This document shows positions 35,388 through 47,832 of a stretch of 64,000 bases of DNA, piece after piece; position 1 is the first letter of the stretch, and every line of letters begins with the position of its first letter. The stretch is from Ehretia macrophylla. Taxonomy: Eukaryota; Streptophyta; Magnoliopsida; Boraginales; Ehretiaceae. Under the pieces are notes generated by a model. The model worked only from the letters and a program-made list of their open reading frames with translations, was not told the DNA's origin and ran no database searches. Made by a program: the position numbers and the translations under genes. The DNA is taken from assembly GCA_037974665.1 (NCBI GenBank), contig CM075771.1, positions 22,517,425 through 22,581,424 of the forward strand, read 5' to 3'.

Positions 35388-38300
35388 ATGGCTACTGATC
35401 CAATGGGTTGTTCAAACACACTCCTCGAAAAGCAAACAGACAACTTATCCACTCCTGCAAAACAACAACCTTGGCAGCACCAACACAGTTCAATTTCAAA
35501 GGTTAGAGTCGTTGTGCGAGTGCGCCCTTTCCTTCCTCAAGAAATTTTCATCCAAAAGGGTAACCCTATCTCTTGTGTTTCCCTTCTTAACTCGAATCTT
35601 GATTCTTCCGATGAGGTCACTGTTCATCTCAAAGATCACGAGACTAGGTAACCTCTATTCTGTGTCAACAAATCTTGAAATTTTTAATTTTTTTTAAAAA
35701 CATTTTTGTGATGTCTTGCGTTAGTGGGATACATTGTGTAAGTGTGAATAAGTGAGTGTCATGAACTTAATTATAAGTCGGATCAACTTTCTTGGACCAA
35801 TAAATTTAAGGGCTCGAGCCAGCTATTCTTATATTGCATGAGAATTTATAAGTGAGAGTTGTGAACTTATGTATAAGCCAGGTTACCATTTTGCAACAGT
35901 TTTTTTGAGGCTCGAAACAGTTATTCTAAGACTATTGCACTAGTCTTGCGTGGGGGCTCGGGATTTTGGGGCTAGGGCGAGATATACTTTTTAATGGGGG
36001 AACTTTTTTTGTTGTGTGATTTGATGTGGTTTGGTTGTTTGTGGGTGTAGTCGAAATGAATGTTACAAGTTGGATGCTTATTTTGGGCAAGAAGACAACA
36101 ATGTGAGTCAGATTTTTCACAAAGAAGTGAAGCCTTTGATTCCAGGGGTTTTTCAAGGCTACAATGCTACTGTCTTTGCTTATGGGGCTACTGGGAGTGG
36201 CAAAACCTACACGATGCAGGTCCGATTTCTATCTTAACTGATCAAAATAGTATTTAGCTAGCTGCTTTTAAAATATTGTTGCATTTAGTTCATTTTCTTG
36301 TAGCTACATAATCTTTGTAATAGGCTTATTCATCAAAGGAAGTTTGACCCAATGTGGTAATTTGAAGGCTTGAAGCATGTGAACATAATTTTTTGCTCAA
36401 CATTTTGGAGCATGTGGATAAAATTTATAGATTTTCCATAAAAGTTATACCTTTGAGCACGCAATGTTAGAGCTTATCACTCAGTTGAAAACATGAATTG
36501 TTATCTGGATGCTTAATTCATTAAGATTCTAGTGTTTAAGATGCTGTTTCTATCAACTGCTTCTCTGTGGAAAGGAAATTTAGAACCCCATACCGTAACC
36601 AGTTTAGTTTCAGATTGATTGTAGTTTATGATATTCCAAAATTGCTGGTTTTTAAAGTAAATTTGGGTTCTTTTTTTTATATGTTTAGAGTGTCGTTGAG
36701 TACATTGTAATGGACATACATGGATGACAATGCAGGGAAGTGATGAGATGCCAGGTCTTATGCCACTTGCCATTTCGAACATTCTGTCCATGTGCCAGAG
36801 TACAGGGAGTACTGTAAAAATCTCATACTATGAGGTTTACCTGGACAGATGTTATGACCTTTTGGAACTTAAAGGAAAGGAAATTTCTGTGTTGGATGAC
36901 AAAGATGGGCAAACTCATCTTAAGGGGCTAGCTCAAGTTGAAGTCCATTCGATGTCTGAATTCCATGAGATGTTTTCTTGTGCGATTCAGAGGCGAAAGG
37001 TTGCACACACAGGCCTCAATGACGTGTCCAGCCGGAGCCATGGGGCGCTAGTAATTGTTGTTTGCACCCCTCATCCGGATGGTAGTGGAAATGTTGTTAT
37101 CGGAAAGCTAAACCTCATCGATTTAGCAGGTTCTGAATGTAGCAATTACTTAATGACCATCAAAGTTTAGTTTTCTGAAGAGTTTTCGTTTTCAATTATG
37201 TGTAATAAAGCATAAGTTTGTACTTGATCAGGAAATGAAGACAACAGAAGGACTTGCAATGAAGGCATTCGCCTTCAAGAGAGTGCCAAGATCAACCAGT
37301 CTTTATTTGCCTTGTCGAATGTGATTTACGCACTGAATAATAATAAACCCCGAGTACCTTATAGAGAAAGCAAGTTGACACGCATATTGCAGGATTCTCT
37401 TGGAGGAAAAAGTCATGCTTTGATGGTTGCTTGTTTGGTAGGGACTATTTATTTCTCGATATTTTCTGTTGTTCTGAATTAGAATATGCTATATCGGATG
37501 GAACATACATCAACTTTTTGTATCCTTTTGATAATTAGAACCCAGGAGAGTATCAAGAATCCGTCCACACAGTTAGCTTGGCAGCCAGATCGCGCCATAT
37601 ATCCAATTTTGTGTCTCCAGCACAGAAAAAAGAAACTCCAAATGTTAAAGTAGATATGGAGGCAAAACTTCGTGCTTGGTTAGAATCTAAAGGCAAGACA
37701 AAGAGCTCTCAGAGGATGGGTCCATTTGGTGGTTCTCCATTTATCTCTAGAACTCCTAATTCTGTAAGCTCCACAAAGAAAATGCATATATGTCACAGCT
37801 CCACAAAGCCAAAAACTGGTGGCAACCAAGGGTAAGTTTAGAACGGAGATGAAGTGAATTTGCTTCATAAATTTTGTGCATTATTTAGCACGTTCCTTGG
37901 CCTCACTAATTTCAAAATCTTTATATGCAGGTCTCCGTACATGGCTCGCAGAAATTTATTTAACAATGGAGTTCATTTAGATTCTGCTAATGAGGTAAGC
38001 ACTAAATCTGGTCTATTTATTTTTTATCTGCATGTTGTGATCCCAAACTAAGCTGCACAGAACTTTTACCATTATTCGTTTTACAGGCTCAAGACCTTGC
38101 TGCTGATGGAATTTCGAAGGAAATGTTTGAGTATGTGACTGATAGGGCAGTATTAGAACTACATACATCTATACCAGGTAATTTCTTAAAGAAACACAAC
38201 CAGACTCGTGGAAAATTGATCCTTTCTTATAGGAAGTGAAAATTGTTATACTTGTTTGGCAGTAAGATTGAAAAACATCTCTAAAGATCAAGGTTTTTGC

Positions 38301-39451
38301 TTTTGCATAGATGAGCCACTGAATGGCGAGGAGAAGATGACAGCCTCTGAATTGGCCAACTCTGCAGAATCATCACCATGTAGTCAAAAGAATAAAGAAC
38401 TCCAGAGTCCATTGAGAAAAGCTTTTACTCCTATCAACTCCAACATAAACACTGAGAATTTATTGTCAAGAGATCAAATATATCCAGTGACTCCAAAGAC
38501 ACTCTCCTCTCTAAAATCTGCTGAAAACACGCTCCAGGTTGGGACTCCGCTTGATAAGTTCCATACGCAGAGCTGTAACCTAAAGGTATGTTGCGAACCT
38601 AAAGGTTACATTACATGATGGATGGTTATCTTCTTTGACTCTTGTCTCTGATCCTCACAATTGCATTAATTTACAGAATTCTCTTGTCCATGAATATATC
38701 GAATTCTTGAATTCTGCGAGCAGGTTAGTAAAGTTCTTCGATATACTTATCCTCGTTTCCAGCAGGCTATTTTCTTTATATTATTCTCTAAATCAACTCT
38801 CCTTTACTTGTTGCAGGGAAGAGCTGCTAGAATTAAAGGTATATTGATTTCGCAAGAATTTATATTTCATCATTGTCATCTAAACACATTTTATCATCCT
38901 CTTTTTATCCAGGGAATTGGACAGAAGATGGCAGAGTACATCATGGAGCTGAGGGAAACAAGTCCACTAAAATCTGTAAGACACAACTTTATGAAGAAGT
39001 CTATCTTAGATTACGTATTTACATAATACCATCTCAATTTATCTTATTTCATTAGATCCAGGGTGTGATATGATTCTGAGAAATGAATGAACTGGATATA
39101 AACAGTTCGAATAAGATATCATTAAATCCAGTTCTGGACCACTCATTTGTTTTGTGTTTTCATCATCACAATATCTTCCTCTCAATTATACTATTCCTGA
39201 TTATGGATAATTAGTGAAAGTTTTTTGAAATATTGTTTGATTTATTAAATTTTAAATTTTAACTTCTGGATTTCTTGCAGCTAAGTGATCTGGAGAAGAT
39301 AGGCCTCTCGTCTAAGAAGGTAAAGCAGTGTACTAACAGAGAATTGTATCTTTTCAGAGGCCATAGCTGCAGTTTTGAATTGTTTGACTTGAATTATCTA
39401 TGTCAGGTGCACAACATGTTCGGAAGAGCTGCAAGAGTAGTACTGGGATGA
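35388..39451 (+). CDS. Kinesin-10 family motor protein with C-terminal helix-hairpin-helix
   Basis: Thirteen exons: 35388..35647, 36051..36219, 36736..37129, 37232..37437, 37539..37831, 37931..37994, 38087..38177, 38311..38585, 38677..38723, 38817..38838, 38913..38975, 39281..39319, 39407..39451 (TGA), giving 655 residues. The motor domain (about 35-375) starts [17 protein letters not shown], has P-loop GATGSGKT at 132-139, switch [10 protein letters not shown], switch II LIDLAGNE and the [18 protein letters not shown] helix. This gives ATP-driven movement on microtubules. The tail has many SP/TP sites ([16 protein letters not shown]), possible mitotic phosphorylation targets. It ends in a helix-hairpin-helix ([20 protein letters not shown], then [20 protein letters not shown]), as in KIF22/Kid chromokinesins, which suggests DNA or chromosome-arm binding. 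Arabidopsis KIN-10C is the likely relative. An in-frame ATG at 35298 could add 30 residues; 35388 (AAAATGGC) is preferred. Confidence 0.93.
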
Positions 39452-40626
39452 ATTCTCGAACCACAGAGAGACCGATTCATGGATCCTACATACAGATGGT
39501 GCGTCTTTGCAGCATTTAGAGATCTTTGAGGAAAATGTCAACTATGATGTGAGTCAAGTGAATTTGTTAGGAGGAACTATTGAATTTGGGTGGGTTGTCA
39601 GCCTGCACTTAGCTGAAAAAACCCAACAAGGGGAATTCTTGTAACCCAAAACTTGTGTATCTGTTTACTTCTGGAGTTCAGTATTACTGCTGAAACTGCA
39701 AGCAAAAAGGTGTTCTGATATAAAGTGAGAAATTCTGTCCGTGAGATAAAAAATGAACCTGACTTACTGTGCGATCCACTTGCATATTTGATGACTGGTC
39801 TCCCTTTATAAGTTGTTAGGTTTATTTTCCCAGTAAACTGTCATATGAAGCAGTAATTTCAGCCCCTCTCCCTTCCACGGAATCTAGCAATTCATTTCCA
39901 GGTCATTTCATCATAGAACTGCATTATTAATTTACTACCACACTGCAACGGAGTCTAGTTTAGAGAGCCTGGGTTCTCTTCTCCAGTATGAATCCATGTT
40001 TCGCCTTCTTTCAGTCCTAATATGTGTTTAAGTAGCTAACTGCGATTTTCTCGTAACGTTATAAACATCAATCAATTTGGGATTAGCTCTTAAATTTGCT
40101 TGCATATCTTAATTATGTTCATCGAATCGTGCAATAATGAAGGGGGAATATTCATTTTGTCGCAAGATCAATTGTCGGGATGCTTTGTCAATTTGGTAGA
40201 AGCATCATTGAATTTGCAATTCTTATCAATGTATATGAATTCTCGATTTAGATAGTCTAAGACTATTTTTCTTAAAATTAATTCTAATAAATTTTGTACT
40301 TAACTAGCTCGATCCTCTTTGGGACCGACTTTCAAAAAATGGTCTCATTAGAAAAAGGAGTGTAACAGAAGAAAAAGCATAAAATGAGTGTAACAGAAGA
40401 AAGGAGTTCTCATTTATAGAATCAAACTCAGATTTCTTCTACGATTACAAATAGACTCGAGACAAGCAGAGACCTTCATCATGCACGACTCACTTAACTT
40501 TTTATAAAAAAAACAAGACTCCGTTTATTAAGGGGACAAACACACACATACAACTACGAAGTTAACATTATTTTGTCAACTAAGAAAACATCATCTCTGC
40601 TTTAGCAAGACACGTTTTGGAGCCTC
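39452..40626. other. 3' region between the kinesin and metallothionein genes
   Basis: Contains the kinesin 3'UTR and, on the other strand, the metallothionein 3'UTR (convergent genes). AATAAA-like signals are present but none could be fixed. No further gene is seen. Confidence 0.4.
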
Positions 40627-41113
40627 TCATTTGCAGTTGCATGGATTGCATTTGCAGTCGGATCCGCACTTGCAGCCTCCGTTTTCTGCAGCCACACCCA
40701 TCTCAGCATCCTCATAGAATCTGCATGAACCAAAAAGATCAAATAAATAAATAAATTTAGCGTCACTTCTTGCTTATATATAAGTTTAAACTTTTAAATG
40801 AAATATTCAATTAATACGCACGTTTTCTGGGGTGCAAGACCCATGACGAGAGTTTGAGTGGTGGTGGCCTCCTCCTTGTAGCTCATGTCAGGGTGCATCT
40901 TGCATCTGCAATGAAAAGTCCATTATAATCCATTAGAAGCATAAAAATCTATGTGTGCACGTGAATGAAAGACTTGTTCACATTAAACTTTGTTACGAAA
41001 CACGAAGACATAAAAGAAAACAAGGAAAATAAGAGTGTATAGGCTTACCCTCCACAGCTGCTGCCGCACTTGCAGCTAGAGCCGCAGCCACAGTTTCCAT
41101 TGCAGCAAGACAT
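40627..41113 (-). CDS. MT2: Type 2 metallothionein
   Basis: Three exons on the minus strand: 41113..41049, 40905..40822 and 40720..40627 (TGA), giving 80 residues. Metallothioneins are small cytosolic proteins that bind Cu, Zn or Cd through cysteine thiolates and help in metal balance and redox protection. The N-terminal cluster [20 protein letters not shown] has the CC, C-x-C and C-x-x-C pattern that defines plant type 2. A Cys-free spacer with [20 protein letters not shown] follows, and the C-terminal cluster is [15 protein letters not shown], with three C-x-C pairs. Fourteen cysteines are present, as in the family. Intron 2 uses a weak donor (AAAAC|GTGCGT); a nearby alternative would put the frame out, so phase supports the choice. 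A TATA box and a G-box lie upstream. Confidence 0.97.
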
Positions 41114-41225
41114 TTTTCCTAATGAAAGAAAGTTGTTGAAGATAAGTTTATATTAAGGAGCAATCAATGATATGACTCAGAGAGACTTGAATTTTGAGTG
41201 AGCAATATGAATGCACCATGACCCC

Positions 41226-41275
41226 TATTTATATACAATTGAGAAGGGGAAGTGTAAATATCGACCATACACGTG
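41226..41275 (-). promoter_or_regulatory. Metallothionein core promoter: TATA box and G-box
   Basis: The complement of 41226..41235 is TATATAAATA, a strong TATA box about 115 bases before the MT2 ATG, giving a predicted leader of some 80-90 nt. About 40 bases further upstream, CACGTG at 41270..41275 within GCCACGTGTAT is a G-box/ABRE-like site of the kind bound by bZIP and bHLH factors. Abscisic-acid or light response is possible but unproven. Confidence 0.65.
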
Positions 41276-41299
41276 GCATGATCTTATGGGAATGATTCT

Positions 41300-44200
41300 C
41301 ACACCTATGTCGCTCTACGTCTGATCTTTTATTTCTTCAATTTAGAGTCTCAATTGAGGATGAACTTATCTACCTGTCTCCTATTTCATTTTAATTTGTG
41401 AGTAATTAACCCTCGTAACGTTGTAAGTATAATTTGACAAAGCAGTATTATAAGTAAGATGTAATAATTATAAATTGTTCATATTATTTAATAATTATGA
41501 ATTACTAACATCATTTTATCAATAATTTATAATTTATAAATTATTTTTATAATATTATATGTTATAAACGTATTAATTCCCATAATTTATTGCCTCCCAA
41601 AGTCCAGACGAGGGCACTCTGGTATCTTCTTCAAGCGTAACGTCCGCATCAAGTGTCTCTACCGCTCATGTGTAAGAGTCTGAAGCAACCGGTACATTTG
41701 AGTGATTTAATGCAACGAGACATAAATTTTTTTTGGACCAAAGGAACTAGACATATAAAATAAGAGACAAAAGAAGATATTTATGCCCATGGTCATAATA
41801 GGTTTCACTTTCGTTATGAGGAATGGGGCGGAGTTGTAAGACACATAACCGTTTATCATAATTAAGATTTTGAATTTGCAATCTCTATTCTTTTGTTGTG
41901 GTCAATTGAATTAAAATATGTATTATAGTATGTTGTTATATCATAAAGTTTATAATATTTTATTTAAATCTATTAATGTCTTTTGAACTTATGTGAGAAA
42001 AGAAGAAATAGAATTAAACATGATTAAGAGTCTAGATATATACAAGAGTGGTCCGGAAAGCTCTACATCACAGATGGTTCCTTTGATAGCTTAGTCAGTT
42101 TTTTGAGCCATTAAGTTAGGAAGTTTGATTAGGCTCATAGAAGTGACAAATGTAGTTCCGTATTGTATTCTAAAACCTCACTTAATTACTGGAGAGCGAC
42201 TTTTAACTTACTTATGAAACGTATCGAGCGCAAATGGCTCATGCGGCATTTAGTCTTTAGAGGTGGAAGATGAAATTAGTCAATTATACTGGGTTGACAT
42301 ATATAAATAAGTCAAATATAATTAATTTAGAAAGATTAACTACAGTCATTATCTATATTATGAATATCACACATTAATATACAATAAGTAGAAATTCGTT
42401 TCATGTAATTAGAGGCCTCTCAAACTGAGCGCCCAAATCTAAGAAAATCAGCATGTTACATAAAAGCTAAAATTATAAGCAAATGACCATAAATTTTATT
42501 TGTTATAGATGCATCAATACTAAAATATCATGGATTCTCAAAAGTTCTAGACTGGAGAGGCCCTCTCCATCTAAGTTTGTAGCAATTTCATTCGTGTTTC
42601 CATACGAAACACACATATATTAAAATCCAAATACATTCTCTTTTCATCACCACCACACGGATAGTTCTTCACCAGGGACCTACATTTTCTCCTTTATCAA
42701 ACTGAAATGAGATATCATAACATAGTAAGATTAAACAACACACGAAAGCGAGTTGCTCGTCTCAGAACTCAGACATATGGTGGGGTATAATTCAATTTCC
42801 TCCGTCTGCTGTGGATGTGGAATCCTTTTCGATGTTGCCAAGAAGCGAATAGTTTTTAGGAGGTGGGTCCAAAATTATTATTCAGTTGTGATTGAAAATA
42901 TAAAATTTAGTATTTTTATATATTTTAGGTGAAGATTAAATTTATTTTCAACCTAATAATATTATAAAAATACACACGTTTAAGCCTATCAAATATCATT
43001 TCTTTTTGTTTCTCAGTAGTTTTCAGATATAATGATTCAATATTAATGTTGTATGTTGACAAAAAAAAAAGACTAAGATATTGATGTAGTATTCAAAATG
43101 TTCAATTCACTTTAGGGCCTATTATACATCTTATTTTGAATTATTGCAAAAAATTATTGTACGACTCTAATTCGTAATCTCTAGTCATTGCACCAAAGTT
43201 TACGGTTATATTGAAACTGATCACGTTTAAGTGCAAGAAAATTAAGAAATTATAACTCATTCAGATGTTAAGTTTGTTACAAATAATATGAAACCAATTA
43301 TGTCAAACCTTCAAATTTGTCACATAGTTTATGATCAATAAAACAACTTTTTAAAAGGAAAATTTTTGCGAGACATCTTTAATTAACTGATAAGGATTTC
43401 TATTTCCCGTTAGAACCCAGTCTTTGGGGGTTTAATTGCATTGTGCTTCTTCTTAAGATGAAGAATATTTTGACTTCCAAAGTTCCATTTTTAGCATATT
43501 TTTCTCTGATTGAGTAGATACATTTTGGTAATAATCAGGCTTAAGGTTGACATATACATCAGGCTATATAAAAATGAAATTTTCTTTTGACAATCATGGC
43601 CTTTCATATTCCAGAAAACCAACCACACACTTCATAGGTCTCAAAACGATTTGGTGGCCTTGAGGGAAGGATTATACCAAACTCGAGAAATGGAGGTGTC
43701 GTGGTTGGACATTGAAACTTATTTCACAACCCGGTTATAATTCAGGGTTCTGTGAAGTTAGACTTGGCATAAGGTTAGGTAGTTGCATCATTGTTTTGAA
43801 CTTTTGTACAATTGCGAGTGATGTTGGATAGGGATATGCGTAATTTTATGGTTCTTTAACAATGACTTTGCCTCCGTGTAAAAAAAAGAAAAAAAAAAAC
43901 CATTTTCAACAAGCATTTTAAAACGTTTTTCAAGAACAAAAAGGTAATTATGAGTGATGTTGGATAAAGATAAGCGGGAAGTGTTACCACACATTGCTTC
44001 TAGCACTAAATCAAAAGGCCATTGGAAAAGGCAATAAGTATAAAGTTCTGATTGTAAGGAAAGCCAAGTGGGTACTGAATCAAAGAGAGGTCACCATTCA
44101 TTTAAGCCAAAAGGAATAAAGATAAAGGAGCGATCGCTAGCTATTCTTCATTTTTTATTTTTTGATAATTAGAAATCTATCCTAAATAAAATCGTATTGA

Positions 44201-44734
44201 ATTTTATTCAAAAATTATAAATTTTATATAACGTTACATCCAAATACATAAACTAGCAACGGAAATTCAAGACTTGTGATCATCGCTAACTCTGTCTCCA
44301 AAAGGGCCTAATCAATAAAATGGACTTTGAAACTGATAGTAGCATGCAACAAAATATCAGATTTCCTCCCCTGTTAACATATTGAGGTGGGAGGCACTAG
44401 TTGGTGAGGTTGCTTTCGTCTATCAACCCAAAGAGTAAATTGAAAGAGCAATTGCATGGAAAAAAAAATAATAATAAGAGAACAATATGAACATACTTGC
44501 AGATATTATCTTTTTTTCCTATTGATATTTAATTATTCTTGTAAATTGTCCGATATTCAATTTTCATTTGAAAGAAAGTCGTGCACTAGGAGGATTGGAT
44601 GGGTATAACGTAAGTTTAGACAAATTAATATCTCGACCTTAGAAAAATTTTCACTCTTATTTGTCCCTTACACGTGGATTCAATTTTCAAATGCAATATA
44701 TAACATTTGCATAACCAAATTTGCTGAACATTTT
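41300..44734. other. Intergenic, no gene seen
   Basis: About 3.4 kb of AT-rich DNA with many stops in every frame. A 72-codon minus-strand open stretch at 43788..44006 has low-complexity composition and no family match. No RNA gene or defined element end was found. Confidence 0.45.
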
Positions 44735-44898
44735 GGAGCTTGAGACTCTATTTTGACATTTTTTAATCCAAAAATAGTGGGCTCCACGTACTATTTTCAT
44801 AAATAGTATTACTTTTTAGGGTATAAGGCTCTAAAAAAATACAAAAATACCCAAAAATAAAAAAATTTACATTTTAAAGCCCTCCATTGAACTTGCCC
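44735..44898. mobile_element. Right half of a Tourist-like MITE
   Basis: The stretch matches the right arm of the full element at 53515..53849: GACTCTATTTTGACAT, then a CCAAAAATA-like part, CCACGTACT, ATGAATAGTATTA-like text, and the end GAACTTGCCC followed by TTA. The left arm is missing, so the copy is truncated. It lies 110 bases from tRNA-Lys. Confidence 0.6.
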
Positions 44899-44989
44899 TT
44901 ATATAAGTATAAACAGTATATTTGCAAACTATATATTTATGAAAACGATTGCTTCAGATAAAAAAGAAAGGATCTGAACGGAGAGGCTC

Positions 44990-44993
44990 AAAA
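44990..44993 (-). terminator. Pol III terminator of tRNA-Lys
   Basis: TTTT on the minus strand, 14 bases past the tRNA-Lys 3' end, is the usual RNA polymerase III stop signal. Confidence 0.7.
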
Positions 44994-45007
44994 GTGCAGA
45001 ACAGAGA

Positions 45008-45080
45008 CGCCCACCGTGGGGCTCGAACCCACGACCACAAGGTTAAGAGCCTTGCGCTCTACCGACTGAGCTAGACGGGC
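45008..45080 (-). tRNA. trnK-CTT: tRNA-Lys (CTT)
   Basis: The minus strand reads GCCCGTCTAGCTCAGTCGGT from 45080, then the anticodon stem-loop with CTCTTAA (anticodon CTT), TGGTC variable loop, T-arm GTGGG-TTCGAGC-CCCAC and GGTGGGC plus discriminator G. The acceptor stem GCCCGTC/GGTGGGC pairs through all seven positions with two G-T pairs. It is 73 nt with no intron, matches the conserved plant nuclear tRNA-Lys, and has intact A and B boxes and a T-run terminator. Confidence 0.97.
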
Positions 45081-45179
45081 TGGTTGGTGTTACTATGTTG
45101 ATCAATAAATAAAGTACATTCAAAACTCATTCAAAATCTTCGTCCTCCATGCCCACTTGCAGTTATTTTTTATTTTCTA

Positions 45180-45600
45180 TTTTTTTTTTATTGAAACTGA
45201 TGAGCCATCGAAAGCAAAGATTACATCGAAGTTCAACCCACACCAGTTGGGAAACTCAGAGTACACAATCTTTTCAAAGCTAAAGGAGTATTAAAAACCC
45301 ATTCAATTAAGATAAGTTTTAAATGTATTGCTTTTAATCGCCCAATCAGTTAGGCTATTAATAGTTCTTTTCACACACCGAAATTAAATGTCATATATTT
45401 TAGTTACAATCTTTCGAATGTTATCCATAATAAGATTGATTCTCCAATTGTTAACTTGACGTAAGTTTTTTATCGCATACAAAACTACGTTTTTATCATT
45501 CTCTATATAATCTGAAATCTTCTAAGATGACTCTAAGATTGTAGATATCTTGCTTTTGCAATCTGCTTCAGTTATAATCCTCTACTAATATTCCTTTAAG
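45180..45600 (-). mobile_element. Degenerate LINE 3' end with RNase H-like remnant
   Basis: Read on the minus strand from about 45600, broken frames resemble the RNase H tail of plant LINE ORF2: ITEADCKS-like text, then VNNWRINLIMDNIRKIVTKI, VKRTINSLTDWAIKS, and SEFPNWCGLNFDVIFAFDGS just before an A-rich tail (poly-T at about 45180..45189 on the plus strand). Frameshifts are needed to follow it, so it is dead. The family call rests on the FPNWCG-like end and the order of motifs; it is moderate. Confidence 0.45.
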
Positions 45601-45631
45601 ATTTTTTTTCACGAAATATTCCTTTAAGATT
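45587..45631. repeat. 17-bp perfect direct repeat around an 11-bp T-rich insert
   Basis: AATATTCCTTTAAGATT occurs at 45587..45603 and again at 45615..45631. Between them is TTTTTTCACGA. The arrangement looks like a target-site duplication around an almost empty retroposon tail, though a simple tandem duplication is equally possible. Confidence 0.55.
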
Positions 45632-47832
45632 ACTTTGACATAATGGCATTTGCAGACAGTCAACAAAATTTTTTCCCACTTTTTTTTCTTTTTAAAAACA
45701 AATTATACATTATGAATAACCAATTATAAGTAACTCATCTTATACCGTATGATGAAAGTCCTTAAACAAAAAATCATACAAAGATTAAAGAATGCTAAAT
45801 GATTGGTCCAAGAACAAAGAACCTTTGTTCTTGTTTCTCTGACTAATCACGTGACTGGTTAGCAATTTGCCAATTCCTTATTAAAGTTTCACATTTGAGA
45901 CTATCAAAGTCAAGCTCCATTGGAATCTAACAGCTTTTAGAGGCAATTGGGAGTCACAATTTCCTTGGTAAATATGATTTAATTCTATTAAACAAGTTCT
46001 TATTTTGATATAAGCCTCATCATGTGATTTTTCTGCTTTGATGAATTGCTACAGTCATATTAAAAACTGCACAAGGCATTGTTAAACGAAAGTTAGACGT
46101 AATCAATTACAATGTAAAAACAAATTACACTTCTAAACTACAACAAACTTAAAAAGAAAAAAATAAAATAAAAAACGGCATATGCTCATATTTATTGGGC
46201 TCTTCGACCCTTAAAGGGACCATGACCCTTTCGGCTGATCCACAAGCCCAGAGTTTTGGGTCTAGCTCGTTGCTAAGGCCCAAGTGTTGAAGATAATAGA
46301 TTTGGATTTGAAGACTATAGTATTTACAGCTACCAATTGGTGTTCGCCTTCGGTCCTATTAGATAACAAAGGTCCATGCCAATGAAAATTAAAACCTCAA
46401 TTGGAGGCTTACCCAACAAAATTATAACTTGTGTAGAGTAGCAGTATACACCGATATATACACCTGATCAGTTAAAAATCTCAATATATATAGATGAACA
46501 AGATGTAAAAATAAAACCACAGATCATTTCGTAAAGCATAGGCTTGACTTTTTTTGGATGACTCACCAACCGACTCAGTAATGATTAATGATAGAATGGT
46601 ATGAGCAAATCAAAGTCATAGAGAGACTCAATCTCGGGACCTTTGTTTACCAACCAACACTTTTATCGATTATTCCCACCTTTGATGACCATTGTTCTAT
46701 TATTCTCGAAGAGTTGTTTATGGATGGTTGCATGGAAAATAGGGCAAGGGCTTGCAAATATCAAATTTGTGCATACATTGTCTTTTCAGTTGAAAATTTA
46801 GTAGGGAATTGAAAAAGAAAACTATATTATAGAATTGTTGAAGTTACTCAGGGAATCATCTCATTCTTTGTCATATATATATATAGTGAAAAGCATGATT
46901 GTTCATTGTGTGTTTTGAGTCATGTAAGGCCATATTGTTTTGTACTATCATTCGTTGGCAACCTTCATCGAGAGACTTTTCAGCATAAATGGCTATTAGA
47001 CACTCTAATATATTGTGCTTGCCTCTCCATAGCACGCAAGAGCAAATTGTTCTCTCCATAGCATTCAAGAGCAAATTGTTCACACATATATATATATGCT
47101 TTATAACAAATTGACCTGTATGTTTTGCAGTTGGATTTGGAATTTTCAGGTCAAATTTCTATTCAGATTTAGGCTTGTAAAATGTCAGACATGGTGGCCG
47201 ATGAACATGCCTAGTTGTTATCATTTCGAACGTTCTATATATACATCTATATAAATATATATATATATATATACATCTATATTCAAGCAGCAAATGAGAC
47301 GGGGAGGTGAAAAATAGATTATGAATGAAGACAATGAAGAAAAGGGGAATTGAAAAACGAAAGATAATAGGAAAAAAGATAATAGGAAAAAAATGTAACT
47401 CCGGTTCTAAATTATTGTTTGCACAAGGGCGGATTTAGAAGTTTTTATCAATATTAATTACAAAAGTACTTTGACATATCCGAATACTATTATATAAACA
47501 TTAGACAACAATAGACTAGTGGATTAGAGATAGGTGATTTATAAAATGAAAATATTAATAGACAAGCAACAGGTGTGTATTTCTTGACAAGAAATACACA
47601 TAAATTTAAGGGGTACCTTTTGGGATTAGTGGACTACAACTCTCATTGACCCCTATTTACATACGTCATCGTATCTGTATTAGTTACTTAATTCACTGGT
47701 GGATATAAAATTGGAGGTGAAAAATGGCAACTAGGAACATTTTGAAAAGTATATATGAAAAATAAATCTTGTAATCCAATCGATCAACTAATTCTCTATT
47801 GTTTCCTACCACTGCTTAATGAATATTAGCTT
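45632..47832. other. Intergenic, no gene seen
   Basis: AT-rich sequence with several (TA)n runs (46877..46886, 47252..47272). Short open frames at 46588..46812 and 46871..47083 have no family resemblance. Nothing else is supported. Confidence 0.4.
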
